DNA of 64,000 bases from Aspergillus flavus (lineage: Eukaryota > Ascomycota > Eurotiomycetes > Eurotiales > Aspergillaceae). The number at the start of each line of letters is the position of its first letter. The stretch's first letter is position 1. A model generated the notes under the pieces. That model had not been told where the DNA came from and did not search any database. It was given only the letters and a program-made list of their open reading frames with translations. The translations under genes were made by a program, and so were the position numbers. Positions 1 through 11,518 of the stretch are shown piece by piece. The stretch spans positions 4,898,001 to 4,962,000 of the forward strand of contig NC_092406.1 of assembly GCF_009017415.1 (NCBI RefSeq), read 5' to 3'.

Positions 1-2586
1 ATCAAGTGTGGGCAATATGAATCCTTGTTCAAAGGTAGCTTCTGAATCTCACTGATGTTACAGCTGCGCGCTATGAACAGACGCTGACAGCATATAGCGA
101 ACAACTTCAATGGCAACAATCTTATCGAGTGTGATCAGAAGATTCTGCAAGAGATGGGCATTAAAAAAGTCGGTGATCGGGTGCGCATTTTCGTCGCCAT
201 TAAGCAGCTCAGGAACAAATCGGTTGCCAACCGAAAACAAAAGAACATAGTAGGTTACTGCGGATCAAGGTATTGTGTGTTAGGAGCTTCTACTGACCCG
301 ATGCAGGATCAATTGGCCGCGCTTGAGTCAGCATATACACCTGCCTCATCTCAATCTAGTCGCCCCTCAATGGGCCGCCAACCAACTTTAAATAATCGCC
401 GCTTCTCTCATACCGCTGATAATGCCCATGGCTACAAACCACCGTCACGGCCAGGATCGCCCCTGCGGGCCCAACGTTATGTTGCTAGCCCGATGGAGAG
501 CGCTCGCAAGGAACAAGGGCAAGGCTACTTCAGTCACAACTCCTCTGGTGGTTCCGGTGCCACTCGGAACCCATCCACCCCCAACGAGGGGCAGAGGAGC
601 CATTTAAGACAAAACTCTAGCATTGATGGCCTGACAATGGGGTCTCTTCCCCCTAACTCGCCTGTTATTAGAATAATCTATACTGGCGGACAAACAAAAG
701 TCTTAAATATCAAGCATTGCAAGACGGCTGATGAAATTATACTGTGCGTGCTCAAGAAGCTGCAACTCCCTGAGCATCAATATCGGAACTACTGCTTCTA
801 TGTGTTAGATGGCCTGGAACCAGACCCGTCGAACTGCAGGAGGCTGGCGGATCATGAGCTTATGGAGATTTGTGAAAGTAACCACAAATCTGAGCGTGGT
901 CGTCTCATACTACGGAAGATTCATGCTGGAGAGCCAGACACGGACGAGCTTCGGCGTGCCTCTCAACTCGCCATTGATGAAAGCCAAGCGACGCATATCA
1001 ATGCCCTGAATAGCTCAAATCCACGCACACAGTTTAAGATCCAACAACTCACCGGCGAACCTTGGCATAATATAAAACAACCGATTTCACCCATGTCTGC
1101 TCGGCATCAAAATTCGAGTGAGCACGATTTGCAAGTGCTGAATACGGAGCGACACGCCGTGTCCAAGTTACGATCGTTCTTTGGGGCTCGACCGCCTAGC
1201 GAGATGATTATCCACGAGATCACATCTTACTTCCCTAGTCACCACCGGGAAGATATTGAGAAGACCATGCGCATGTCAATTCGGAGGTCGCAGCGCCTAA
1301 GCCGCGCAGCAAGTCGATTGAGTGTCGTGAGCAATACAAGTTACGCATCCAGCTTAAGAGATGCACCTCCTATCCCCAGTATTGCTGATACCTGGCTTAA
1401 TACTGGTGCTCAACCCACTCGCGCTTCGAGGCCTCTTTCAGTTTCCAAGTTTAGCCTTCCTCAAGCAACATATAGAGATTCTATCGCGTCAAGCTCCCTT
1501 CAACCGCTTCAGGAAGAGTCCCCCATTGAACCAAATCGCAAATCATATGTTTCTTTCGATAGTGGTTCGGACGATCCCAGCACATCTCGTCAGAGCCTTG
1601 TGGATGAGAATGCAAGTGTTGCTGCAACTGACGGAGGCTCACTCAATGAACGACTGAGCGTTCTAGTTGCTGAAGATGGAGAAGAGGAAGATGACGGTCT
1701 TAATGACTTCCTCGCTGGAAACAACTTTGCTCCTAAAAATTGGATGAAAGGCTCTTTGATTGGTGAAGGATCTTTTGGAAGTGTGTTTTTGGCATTGCAT
1801 GCGATCACTGGTGAGCTTATGGCGGTCAAACAAGTTGAGATACCATCGGCAACAAAAGGCACAGAATTCGACAAACGTAAGAACAGCATGGTTACGGCAC
1901 TGAAACATGAAATTGAACTCCTGCAAGGACTTCACCACAAAAATATTGTCCAGTATCTGGGTACCGCTGCTGATGACCAGTATTTGAATATTTTCCTGGA
2001 ATACGTTCCCGGTGGATCTATTGCTACAATGCTCAAGCAATACAACACTTTCCAAGAGCCTTTAATCAAGAATTTTGTACGACAGATTTTGGCAGGCCTC
2101 TCATACCTGCACAGCCGCGATATTATACATCGTGACATCAAGGGTGCGAACATTCTTGTGGACAACAAAGGTGGTATCAAAATCTCGGATTTCGGTATCT
2201 CCAAACGGGTGGAAGCTTCTACAGTCCTTGGCTCTCGGGCCAGCGGCACAGGAGGTGGTCATCTACACCGACCGTCGCTGCAGGGTAGCGTATATTGGAT
2301 GGCACCGGAAGTTGTTCGACAGACCGCCCACACTAAGAAGGCAGACATTTGGAGCTTGGGATGCCTAGTCGTGGAGATGTTTATAGGCGCTCACCCTTTC
2401 CCTGACTGCAGTCAGCTGCAGGCTATTTTCGCCATTGGTAGCAACAAAGCCAGACCACCTGCGCCAGAGCATGCGAGCAAGGATGCTGTTGCATTCCTGG
2501 ACATGACATTCCAGGTTGATTATGAGCAACGGCCGAGTGCTGACGAGCTTTCGAAGTGTCAATTCCTCGCCACGCCAATTGCATGA
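1..2586 (+). CDS. steC: MAP kinase kinase kinase of the Ste11/SteC family, 5' end cut by window edge
   Basis: This is the MAPKKK that phosphorylates a Ste7-type MAPKK in the mating/development MAPK cascade. The start lies outside the window. Two introns are readable: 35-97 (it joins LFKA to NNFNGNN) and 250-306 (57 bp, in frame, branch CTGAC). The first residues are the C-terminal half of a SAM domain (GNNLIECDQKILQEMGIKK). A Ras-binding-like domain starts near base 661 (SPVIRIIYTGGQTKVLN). A Ser-rich linker follows, then a complete kinase domain from about base 1738. Its motifs are GEGSFGSV, the VK lysine in MAVKQVE, HRDIKGAN, SDFG and MAPE. Domain order SAM-RBD-kinase is diagnostic of Ste11. 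The symbol follows the Aspergillus name for this family and is an assignment by family. Confidence 0.93.
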
Positions 2587-3286
2587 AACCAGCCTGGTTG
2601 GATGTGAAAACCAAAAAGAGAAAAAAATTTTTTTTTGCAGTGTCTGATCGAGATTGATGAATACCCCAGGCGTAAATGCCGCTAAGCACTTTGAGATTTT
2701 TAAGATCTATGAATTTTTGAATGCTTGTGCTTTAATTATCACCCTTTGGTTACTTCACCATTAACCTGGCCCAGGATCAAATTCTCTGGGTTACGCCAAA
2801 CCTAATTTCATTGGCGGACATATAATGAAATGATGTTGTATAGAACTGAACATAAAGTGTTCTCAATCCACGAAGTTAAACTATTCCATTCTTGTATAAT
2901 AATAAGCGGGGTTCTGGAAGCTTAATGATACGCATATGTTCACAAATTGAGACTTGCAGCTTTGGGTGGGGCGTTGTGTGTTTGTATCAAGGACACTCAG
3001 TCCAGTCCACAAGCGAGGATGTAGGTGTCTAGTACTATGGACTCTTGAACGATCAAACGCCTAAGCACAGCGGATGGGATAATGTGCAATAAAAAGTTCT
3101 AATAGAATAGAGCATATTTTACATGAATTTAACGAGTCAACAAAACTTCAATGTTACATATTCAATGCCAAGAAAACAAAGATGAGAGTACAAACATTCG
3201 CTTGGGTGTACAGGTCTGGCCTTCGTCAAGCGTTCCTTGATTAAATCTTGCAGATTTTCCCCAAGAAGGGTATCGTTGAGGCTCCT
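2587..3286. other. Convergent intergenic region, 3' ends of Ste11 and uL5m genes
   Basis: This is 700 bp between two converging genes. It holds an AT-rich tail with a short A/T run at 2621-2637, consistent with 3' UTRs and polyadenylation on both strands. I see no coding or RNA signal. Confidence 0.6.
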
Positions 3287-4505
3287 TTAGTCAACCATCT
3301 TTCCGTAGAAAGGGATACCCATGGCACTGAGGAGAAGCCGAGCATCCTTGTCCGTCTTGGCTGAGGTGTGGATGGTAATATGGCAACCGGGAATCATCTT
3401 CGGAGGATACCTAGAGAACGAACGGACGTTAGCTAATGTGTTACGGGGTCCTGGTTCGGTACTGGCGTCATAGCTAGACTCACATATCATAGTTCACCTC
3501 GATTTCAGGGAATAGAGCCACGTTCTCAGGTTCAAGACCAAAGGTGATGTTCCCACTGCTGTCACCACTGCTACCCTTGACACCCTCCCAGTCCTTGATC
3601 CTGGGCATAACAACATCAACTAGCTTTCCAAAGAAGTGCAACATATCTTCACCACGAAGCTCCGCCTTGACAGCAACAGTATCTCTGCCTGGTGCAATAC
3701 TCCAGGTGGCCACGCTGGTCTTGGATTTGAAGGTTTCTACTCTAGCGTTGGATATAGCCTGGACAGCCATTCCTGCAACATGCAACCATGAAGAATTCTC
3801 CTGGGCTGCCTGCTTAACGTAGCTGTGAATGGTGATCCGTTCTAGCTGGGGGACATTATTGAAATTGATCGGCTTCCGGAGAAGACGGAGGACGTCACCT
3901 CCTCGGGGTCCACGGAGCGGCCTGTTCTTGTGGTATGGGGAGCTATCATCCCATGAGCGAAGACGGGGGGCCTTTGGTGGTGGCTTGAAACCCGGGGGGT
4001 TGTGAACATAGCAGAGGGTGAGGATGTCGGACGCGACGGTGGACTGATACGTTTGCTCTACTCGGGGAAGAGAGAAGGGGCCCGGAACATAGAGTCGGGA
4101 AGAGGGATCAGATGGCGGAGGGGGTTGGTGAGGGTGTAGAGGACCACGATCATATTTGGGAGAACGGAATTGATAACTAGAAGTTAACGGTTAGAAACCA
4201 GCGTTGACGGGGTGCTTGATCTGGATAGCAATGTGGTCGAGGTAAACTCACCGACTTCGTGGCAATTGCTTCTTCCGCGCCTTGGTCCTTGCAATTGGAT
4301 CGAATGACTTTGCAGTAGCCTCAGAAAGCGTTGTCGAAGTCAGAGAACTCGCCGATTCAAGCTCATTGAGGTCGGCCGGCGCGGCCTTCGACGAGGCTTG
4401 GTCGGAGACATTGCGCCGCAAGCAGAAGCCCTGTGGGCGAGCGGTGGGCACAAATGCCCGTGGCAATGACCTTGCCAGATATCTTGATGACTCACTGGCA
4501 GCCAT
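3287..4505 (-). CDS. Mitochondrial large-subunit ribosomal protein uL5m (L5/MrpL7 type)
   Basis: This is a component of the mitochondrial 54S/60S ribosomal subunit central protuberance. Exons on the minus strand are 4505-4252, 4176-3484 and 3410-3287, giving 356 aa. The introns have GTGAGT donors and CTAG acceptors. The N-terminus (MAASESSRYLARSLPRAF) is rich in Arg, Ser and Ala, as expected of a mitochondrial presequence. The body carries uL5 signatures: PINFNNVPQLERITIH, and the C-terminal CHITIHTSAKTDKDARLLL followed by GIPFYGKMVD at the end. The fungal extension before the L5 fold is Pro-rich (HNPPGFKPPPKAPRL). It is divergent with the ubiquitin protease gene. CACGTG and CACATGTG E-boxes lie in the shared promoter. 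Confidence 0.9.
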
Positions 4506-5147
4506 TGTGGTCTACAGGGGACGTTGTCGCTGTAGACTAGTTCAAGATTGGGCATCCCAAAAATTGTTTTCCGGATCGGAGACATCGAGTTCGGGACATG
4601 ATCACGTGGTTAACACAAAGCTGCCTGAAGGGTCTGGCGGCAATCTCAGGCAACGAACAAAAGCTCCGCAGAGAGAAAAGGCAGCGGGAGGATCCACATG
4701 TGATCAGCTTCAATCATCCCCGCACCACATCCAGCAAGCTAGGCATCCATAACTTTAGATCGCTGCCGATCCGGTGCCAGAGTCATGGGTTATTGACTTT
4801 AGGGCTTCGCAGCACTTTTTGCTTCCCTAGACTGACCTCTGTCGCGCGCTGGATCTGGCGCTCCACTCGAATCGCTCTTGTGTCACCACATGTGATGTCA
4901 CTGGACGATTTCAGCTGAAGCCTAGTATACGCAACTTCCTCGACTCACATCAGATTTCAGTCATCAGAAGAACTGGACACATGATATGTCTGGTAACATT
5001 ACCAAGAATTGCTCTCGCGCGCTTCATGGAAATTTTGGAGCCTGAACTAATATCTTCCCCATGTCGACATATATCTAACCCTCATTCCGTGACACCTGTC
5101 TCCTGCTCTGAACCCTAATCAGCAAAAACCACATTACATCATACAAA
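4506..5147. promoter_or_regulatory. Divergent promoter of uL5m and ubiquitin protease genes, with E-boxes
   Basis: This 642-bp region lies between two divergently read start codons. It contains CACGTG at 4603-4608 and two copies of the 11-mer CCACATGTGAT at 4694-4704 and 4886-4896. These are E-box type sites that bHLH factors such as Cbf1 can bind. The sites are seen directly; the binding factor is inferred. Short open frames here (4282-4752 and 4598-4918) have no recognisable protein character. Confidence 0.45.
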
Positions 5148-7689
5148 ATGAGCGGCATTCACAGGTTTCTTACTAGGCGCGAGCGAAATAGCAGAGATGG
5201 AAAGAAGGACGAGGTACAGTGCAGCCCAAGATCGCTTAGGGTTTCCATAAGTTTAGTTTCGCTAATATTGCTCTCTCTCAGTCTTCAAACATTCTTTCTC
5301 GTCCCCTTTTCCGTGGCTTCTTTTCGTCGACCCAAGCGCCAGTAGATGCAGACGAGCAACAGAAGAAGGTGAGAAAGGTAGCCTCTAAGTGCATAACTTG
5401 TGCAGGGGAGCTTATGAAAGCAGATCAAGCTCCTTGAGCGTCGCATTGCGCAGCTCGGTATCACCAATCTTAAAGAGGAACACTTCGGCTATGCCCTACA
5501 ATCATCACATGCCCAAGGAGATGTAGACAGAGCGTTTGACTTGCTGCTACTTCTTGAGGACTCTATAGAAGGAATCATAAGGGGATATACGCCAAGTACG
5601 AAGCTCCTGGGAGCAGAGAACCGTCAAGGCGTCACCTGTTATTTAGACGCACTTCTTTTTGCGATGTTTGCTCGTTTAGATTGCTTCGAGGCTATTCTAT
5701 ACAAATCCTTCAATGACGAGCCTCGTCGAAAACTTGTCATACTGTTAAGGCTCTGGGTCAACATGCTGCGGTCAGGAAAACTTATAACAACGGATATTGT
5801 ACGTGCCCTATTCCTTGTTACACTGCGATGGGAAGAGACGCTGACGGAATGTTTGAAGACCAAACACCTGCAGGATGCACTAGCTGAATGTGGCTGGGAA
5901 GATGCTGCCAGGTTACGCCAGCAGGATACGTCGGAAGCATTCACGTTTATTACAGGAACGCTGGAGTTGCCCCTCCTTACATTAAAAATGGACATCTATC
6001 ATACAGGAAAAGAAGATGCGAGCGATGACCACAAGTTTGTTAATGAAAGGTTATTAGAGGTTGCGATACCGGAGCCTCATGATGGAAGCACTGTCACACT
6101 CGAAGATTGTTTGGAGTCGTACTTCAACAATCGAATAGAAGTGAAACGACACCTTGAACGGCGTAACACTGTGGGATCCACTAAATCAGTAGACTCACTA
6201 TCGAAGGGCTCCACGACGCACGTCGAGACAGTGGAAATTAGCCCATCCCCTTCGACATCCCCAACAGCCCTATCACCTCCTCGACTGGATGAAGTGACCC
6301 CAATTACATCAGTCACAGAATCAAGTGGCTCAAACACACCTAAGCCCAGACGAAACAGCATCGTCCAAGAACGCTTTATTCCTGGCCCAGAAGGCGATGG
6401 AAACGTGACATCTCAACGGAGAGGTTCATATCGGAAAGAAGTCATGATGCCCGCATGGCAGTTCTTTAGTTTGATACGTAAGACCTACTGTTACATTTCT
6501 TATACTCGTGGGTGCTAACGTCGATTTAGCTTGGTATACGGATAATACACCGACCAATGATGCACAGGTCGCAGCACATTTTTCGTCAAAACGACCATTA
6601 CTCGGCATGTGCCTAAAGCGTTATTTTATGTCACCAAACGGTAAAGCCACCCGACTTAATACCTTCATTGATATACCAACAGAGATTGGACTACCCCATT
6701 TTATCCAAGATGATAATTTGGATGAAGAGGGTCCGATATACGGGAATTTCAAGCTGTCCTTACAGGCAATGATTTGCCATAGAGGCAACTCTGTTGACTC
6801 AGGACATTACATTGCTATTGTCAGGGGCACCAGTGCTGGTGCTCCCCCGACTAGCTCTCATAGCTCGGAGACAGCTTTTTCGGACACTCCCCAATATTGG
6901 ATGCGATTCGATGACCTGGCCGCGGAGCGTGTGACTTTAGTTGATATCGAACGAGCTCTGAAGCACGAGTCGCCGTATCTTCTATTTTACCAAATCCTGC
7001 CGGTCAATGAAGATGCCGCGGCAGTCAACCTCCCAGACACGGCGCCTTCATCTGAAATGTCGGATGATGTTCAGGAATTAGATACTTCAGCAATAGCCCA
7101 GAAGTTAAGCACCTCGGGCAGTGATCTTCCTGAGAGTTGCCGTGCTGAGGGACTCCGCTCGAACAGGCCGAGCTTTGAGATCACCGCTCCGGATGATACA
7201 GAATTCCTAACACTGGAACCAAATCACAGAAAACATAGTGTGGCCTTCTCCGACGCAGTTGAGTCAAATGCCTCTGGAGGGCTTCAGGTACGAACTGTTC
7301 CACCGACGTCACCGAGGCTTGCCCCGAAAGACGATGATAGAGGGAGGAACTCCTTTTCGTTCTCTCGGCATACCTCAAGAAACCGGAGAAGCACGCCGGG
7401 CAGCCGTGCAGGAAGCCAAACGAGCGAAAGCAGAATTAGTGCTACATTTTCACGTTTTACTGGTAGACGCAGCAGGGATAAAGTCAATAGCGATGGCTTC
7501 TCGACTGAGGACGATGAGTTTGCCGTTGAGAATATGCCACCAGGCGAGGGGGCTATGTCAACAAGCAGTGAAAGCAACGAGAAAAGCCCTACACGCGGAA
7601 AGGAAAGCACCAAGAATAAAGGGAAGTCCAAGGAGAAGTCTAGGGAGAAGATTGGGCGAAAGCTGGAGCGGGAGTGCTCAATAATGTGA
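5148..7689 (+). CDS. Ubiquitin-specific protease (peptidase C19) with C-terminal CaaX box
   Basis: This is a ubiquitin hydrolase of the USP fold. Exons are 5148-5213, 5282-5368, 5421-6477 and 6530-7689, giving 789 aa. The first two exons are small but splice in phase. The third begins a UBA-like helical segment (QIKLLERRIAQLGI). The Cys box is RQGVTCYLDALLF (Cys about 124), the QQD box is LRQQDTSEAF, and the His box is GNSVDSGHYIAIV (His about 496) followed by YWMRFDD. A long Ser/Thr/Pro-rich insert separates the Cys and His boxes. The tail is Lys/Arg-rich and ends in CSIM, a classical farnesylation motif, so the enzyme is probably membrane-tethered. The Asn usually five residues before the catalytic Cys is shifted here. 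I do not assign a yeast orthologue. Confidence 0.88.
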
Positions 7690-8161
7690 ACGATGACTCT
7701 TTGACAGTTTCATGATTAATGCTTTCTCATGACCTCACGTTTCTAGAGGAAGGCACTTGATACCCAGCACTTGTCTTATTTTTTCCTTATCTCAGTCATG
7801 CAAGTTTGGGACGGTGTTACTATGTATAGACTACGAGCGAATACAATAGAAATAGATGGTAGGGGTGGGACTCTGTATGACAAGGAGTCTGTATGTGCAT
7901 CGAACTTATCCGTGGCAAACTGGTCTACAGTAGGTAACTGGTTGTGCTATAATAATTGCTTCTCTGATGTAATAGAACAAGAATAGTGTATGCCTCAGGC
8001 AAGAAGAATCATGCCAAGGCATCAACAGCTGTCTAGCTTCCCCATCCCGCCCTATCGGTATCAATCGGTCAGTCGACAGCTTGACACAAGCTCCTCTAGC
8101 AACTCCTCAACCCTCGGGGAACCCGCTATGATATAGTGCCTTTTGTCACTACTAGCGCATC
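7690..8161. other. Intergenic region between the protease and Vps18 genes
   Basis: This is 472 bp between two plus-strand genes: the terminator side of the protease and the promoter of Vps18. No gene is seen. The frame at 7771-7986 has no family features. Confidence 0.5.
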
Positions 8162-11100
8162 ATGGCGCTGGATGCATCAAACGGTTATGTTGCTCCCAGC
8201 AACTTAACTGAAACCCCCGACTCCGCACTCTTCGATGTCCGACGTGTTCAGCTTCAGTTCCCTCTCGCTGCGGATTTCGTCGCTGCGCAAGTTGCGAACA
8301 ATGTACTCATCCTGGCTCTTGCAACCAATCGTATTCTTAGAATAGACTTGGAAGCTCCCGAAGACATAGACGGTATGTGGTGCCTTGTGGCTTGCTGAAT
8401 CTCGGAGTCCCCGCCTCGTTGCGATGTTAATTCGACCGTTTTAGACATCGACCTTCCAAAGAAGTCCTCGGAAATAGGAGTTATTCGTCGCATGTTCCTG
8501 GACCCTTCCGCATCCCACTTAATCATTACCACCACCCTTGGCGAGAACTACTATCTCCACACTCAGTCGAGGCAACCCAAGCCACTGTCGCGGTTGAAGG
8601 GAGTTTCAATTGAGAGCATCGCCTGGAACCCATCGCTTCCGACCGCTTCTACGAGGGACATACTTTTAGGCGCTACAGATGGCTATATATATGAGGCTTA
8701 TATCGAACCCTCCACCGAGTTCTATCGCCGCGAGGAGAGATACGTCACCGCTGTGTATAAAGTGCCGGAGGCGTCGCCGGTGACAGGACTTTGGGCGGAG
8801 TTGGTTCAAACTCAGTCGGAGCAGAGGCGCGTGTTGATAGCGACACATGGCAAGTTAACGTATTTCCTAGGGCGGACAGGAAGACATGGAAGAGAAGGTG
8901 GAGGCTCCATATACACTGATCTCTTCCAACGAGAAACGCCCTTAGTGCATGAGGCCCAAAAGGCTTCAAACGCTGCGCCTTCAACCCTGGCCATATCACC
9001 AAGCGTTGCGGATGGTAATCCTGCAAAGGAGTTTGCGTGGCTTAGCTCCCAAGGTGTATATCATGGCCAGCTTCCATACTCTTCCGACAAAGTGAACCAA
9101 CCGTTTGAGAGTGCGAATATGCTTCCGCGGTCATTTTTCCCAGCTACTGAATCTGCACGAGGAGGCAAAAGACTTATTCAGAATCCTATTACTGCTATGA
9201 CGCTTTCGCAGTGGCATATTCTAACCCTCGTTGAGGGTAGGGTTATTGCCGTGAACCGCATGAACGAAGAGATTGTTTATGATCAAGCTGTATTGGAGCC
9301 GGGACAGAGTACGCTGGGCCTCTTGGCAGACTCTACACAAAATACCTACTGGTTGTTCACCAATCAAGAAATCTTCGAAATCGCAGTCGAGGACGAGGAC
9401 AGAGATATCTGGAAGGTGTTTCTGCAGAAACAAATGTTTGATGAAGCCCTCCATTACGCACGCTCCAGCGCACAAAAGGATGCCGTTTCCACTGCTTCAG
9501 GTGACTTTCTTGCCAGCAAAGGCCGTTTTCAGGAGGCAGCCAAAGTCTGGGGTAAGAGTAGCAAGGGATTCGAGGAGGTCTGTTTGACTCTGATCAATGG
9601 TGGGGAGCACGACGCTTTGCGGAAATACCTTCTTGGCCAATTATCAACCTACAAAAAGTCATCGTCAATGCAGCGGATAATGGTTGCAAGCTGGTTGGTA
9701 GAGGTTTTCATGACCAAATTGAACTCCCTGGACGACAACATAGCCACCAGCGCTGAAGTGGCGGAGGGAACAAGTACCGAAGATATCAAAGGCCAACTCA
9801 GTACTGTCCGCTCTGAGTTCCAGGAGTTCGTCACTAAGTATAAATCGGACCTCGATAAGAAGACGGTGTACGGCATAATCAGTAGCCACGGTCGGGAAGA
9901 GGAGCTGCTATATTTCGCCACAGCCGTCAGCGATCACAACTATGTGCTTTCTTACTGGATCCAACGCGAGAAGTGGCCAGAGGCTCTGAATGTTCTCCAG
10001 AGACAAAGTCACCCTGACGTGTTCTACAAATACAGCAGTGTACTTATGACCCACGCAGCTACTGGTTTGGTCGATATCTTGATGCGCCAGACGAACCTTG
10101 ACCCTGAGAAACTTATACCTGCTCTCTTGAACTACAATAAAATGACAAATGTTCCGCTTAGCCAGAACCAAGCGGTCCGGTACCTCAATTTTATCATTGT
10201 CAACCACCCAAAACCATCACCTGCAGTGCATAACACACTCATCTCAATACATGCTTCGAGTCTCTCCTCCTCAGAAGCAGGGCTCTTAACCTATCTTCAG
10301 TCACAAGCTTCAACTCCACCCCCGTATGATGCCGATTTTGCCCTTCGTCTTTGTATTCAACACCAGCGCTTTCAGTCATGCATCCATATCTACAGCGCCA
10401 TGGGACAGTATCTCCAAGCAGTAGAGCTGGCTCTGCAGCATGAAGATATTGAACTAGCAGCTATCATTGCTGATAGACCGGAAGGGAACGACAAGCTTCG
10501 GAAGAAATTATGGCTTCTCGTGGCCGAGAAGAAGATTCAACAACCTGGAACCGGCATCAAAGACGCTATTGAGTTCCTTCGGCGATGCGAACTCCTCCGC
10601 ATCGAAGACTTGATCCCGTTCTTTCCAGACTTCGTTGTCATCGATGATTTCAAGGACGAGATATGCAGTGCTCTGGAAGATTACTCTCGTCATATTGACG
10701 CCCTGCGCCAGGAAATGGATAACTCAGCACATACGGCACGACAAATCCGATCTGAAATCGCGGCTCTGGATATGCGCTACGCCATCGTCGAACCCGGAGA
10801 AAAGTGTTGGCTTTGTTCATTGCCTGTGCTGAGTCGCCAATTCTTCGTTTTCCCATGTCAACACGCCTTCCATAGCGACTGTTTGGGAAAGGAAGTACTT
10901 GAGGGAGCCGGTGGCAAAAAGAAGTATATACGGGATTTACAAGCGCAGCTAAACAAGAGCGACATAAGCTCATCTCGACGGGAGGAGATTGTCAAAGAAC
11001 TAGATGGGTTGATAGCAGAGGCTTGGTAAATATCTCCCCCCTCCTACCAAACAAGAAAAACACTGTGCAGCTAACTCATGGATAGTATCCTCTGCGGAGA

Positions 11101-11170
11101 CCATGCGCTCAAACATATTGATAAGCCATTCATAACGGCCTCTGACGCGGTAGACGACTGGGCATTGTGA
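8162..11170 (+). CDS. vps18: Vacuolar protein sorting protein Vps18/Pep3 (HOPS/CORVET core)
   Basis: This is a core subunit of the HOPS and CORVET tethering complexes that drive fusion at late endosomes and vacuoles. Exons are 8162-8372, 8445-11025 and 11086-11170, giving 958 aa, the usual size for Pep3. The N-terminal half is the beta-propeller type (Pep3/Vps18 domain, for example LDPSASHLIITTTLGENYYL). An alpha-solenoid clathrin-repeat region follows (ALHYARSSAQKDAVST, LQHEDIELAAIIADRPEG). The C-terminus is a RING-H2: CWLCSLPVL, then FPCQHAFHSDCL, with the last Cys pair CILCGDH brought in by the 60-bp second intron. Stopping at the end of exon 2 would lose that final zinc-ligand pair. Confidence 0.95.
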
Positions 11171-11518
11171 GGGCAATGTTTACATGCAATGCTCACTTCG
11201 CTTGTACCGTTATCGTTCTATTAATGAGTTATATCCTGGAGCGTTTCTCTTTCCGATTTGACGGGAGTCATTCCAGCGACTTCCGTATGAAAGAATACGA
11301 TATGTTTATACCATTTGCCTTACAAGTTGTTAGATTATATCCCATCCCAATCCAGAAGTTCTCATATACATACGTAACCTGACATTGAACATTACCCAAT
11401 ATTCTATACAAGTAAAAGAAAAACAGAACGATAGTTTACATGAAAAACAATATACCACCCAAACTTAATACAACCAAGACAGTAAACCATCAGAAGAATC
11501 GAATTTTCAAAGTAGTAA
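11171..11518. other. Convergent intergenic region, Vps18 and Zn2Cys6 regulator
   Basis: This is 348 bp of AT-rich sequence between converging 3' ends. I see nothing in it beyond probable UTRs. Confidence 0.5.
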
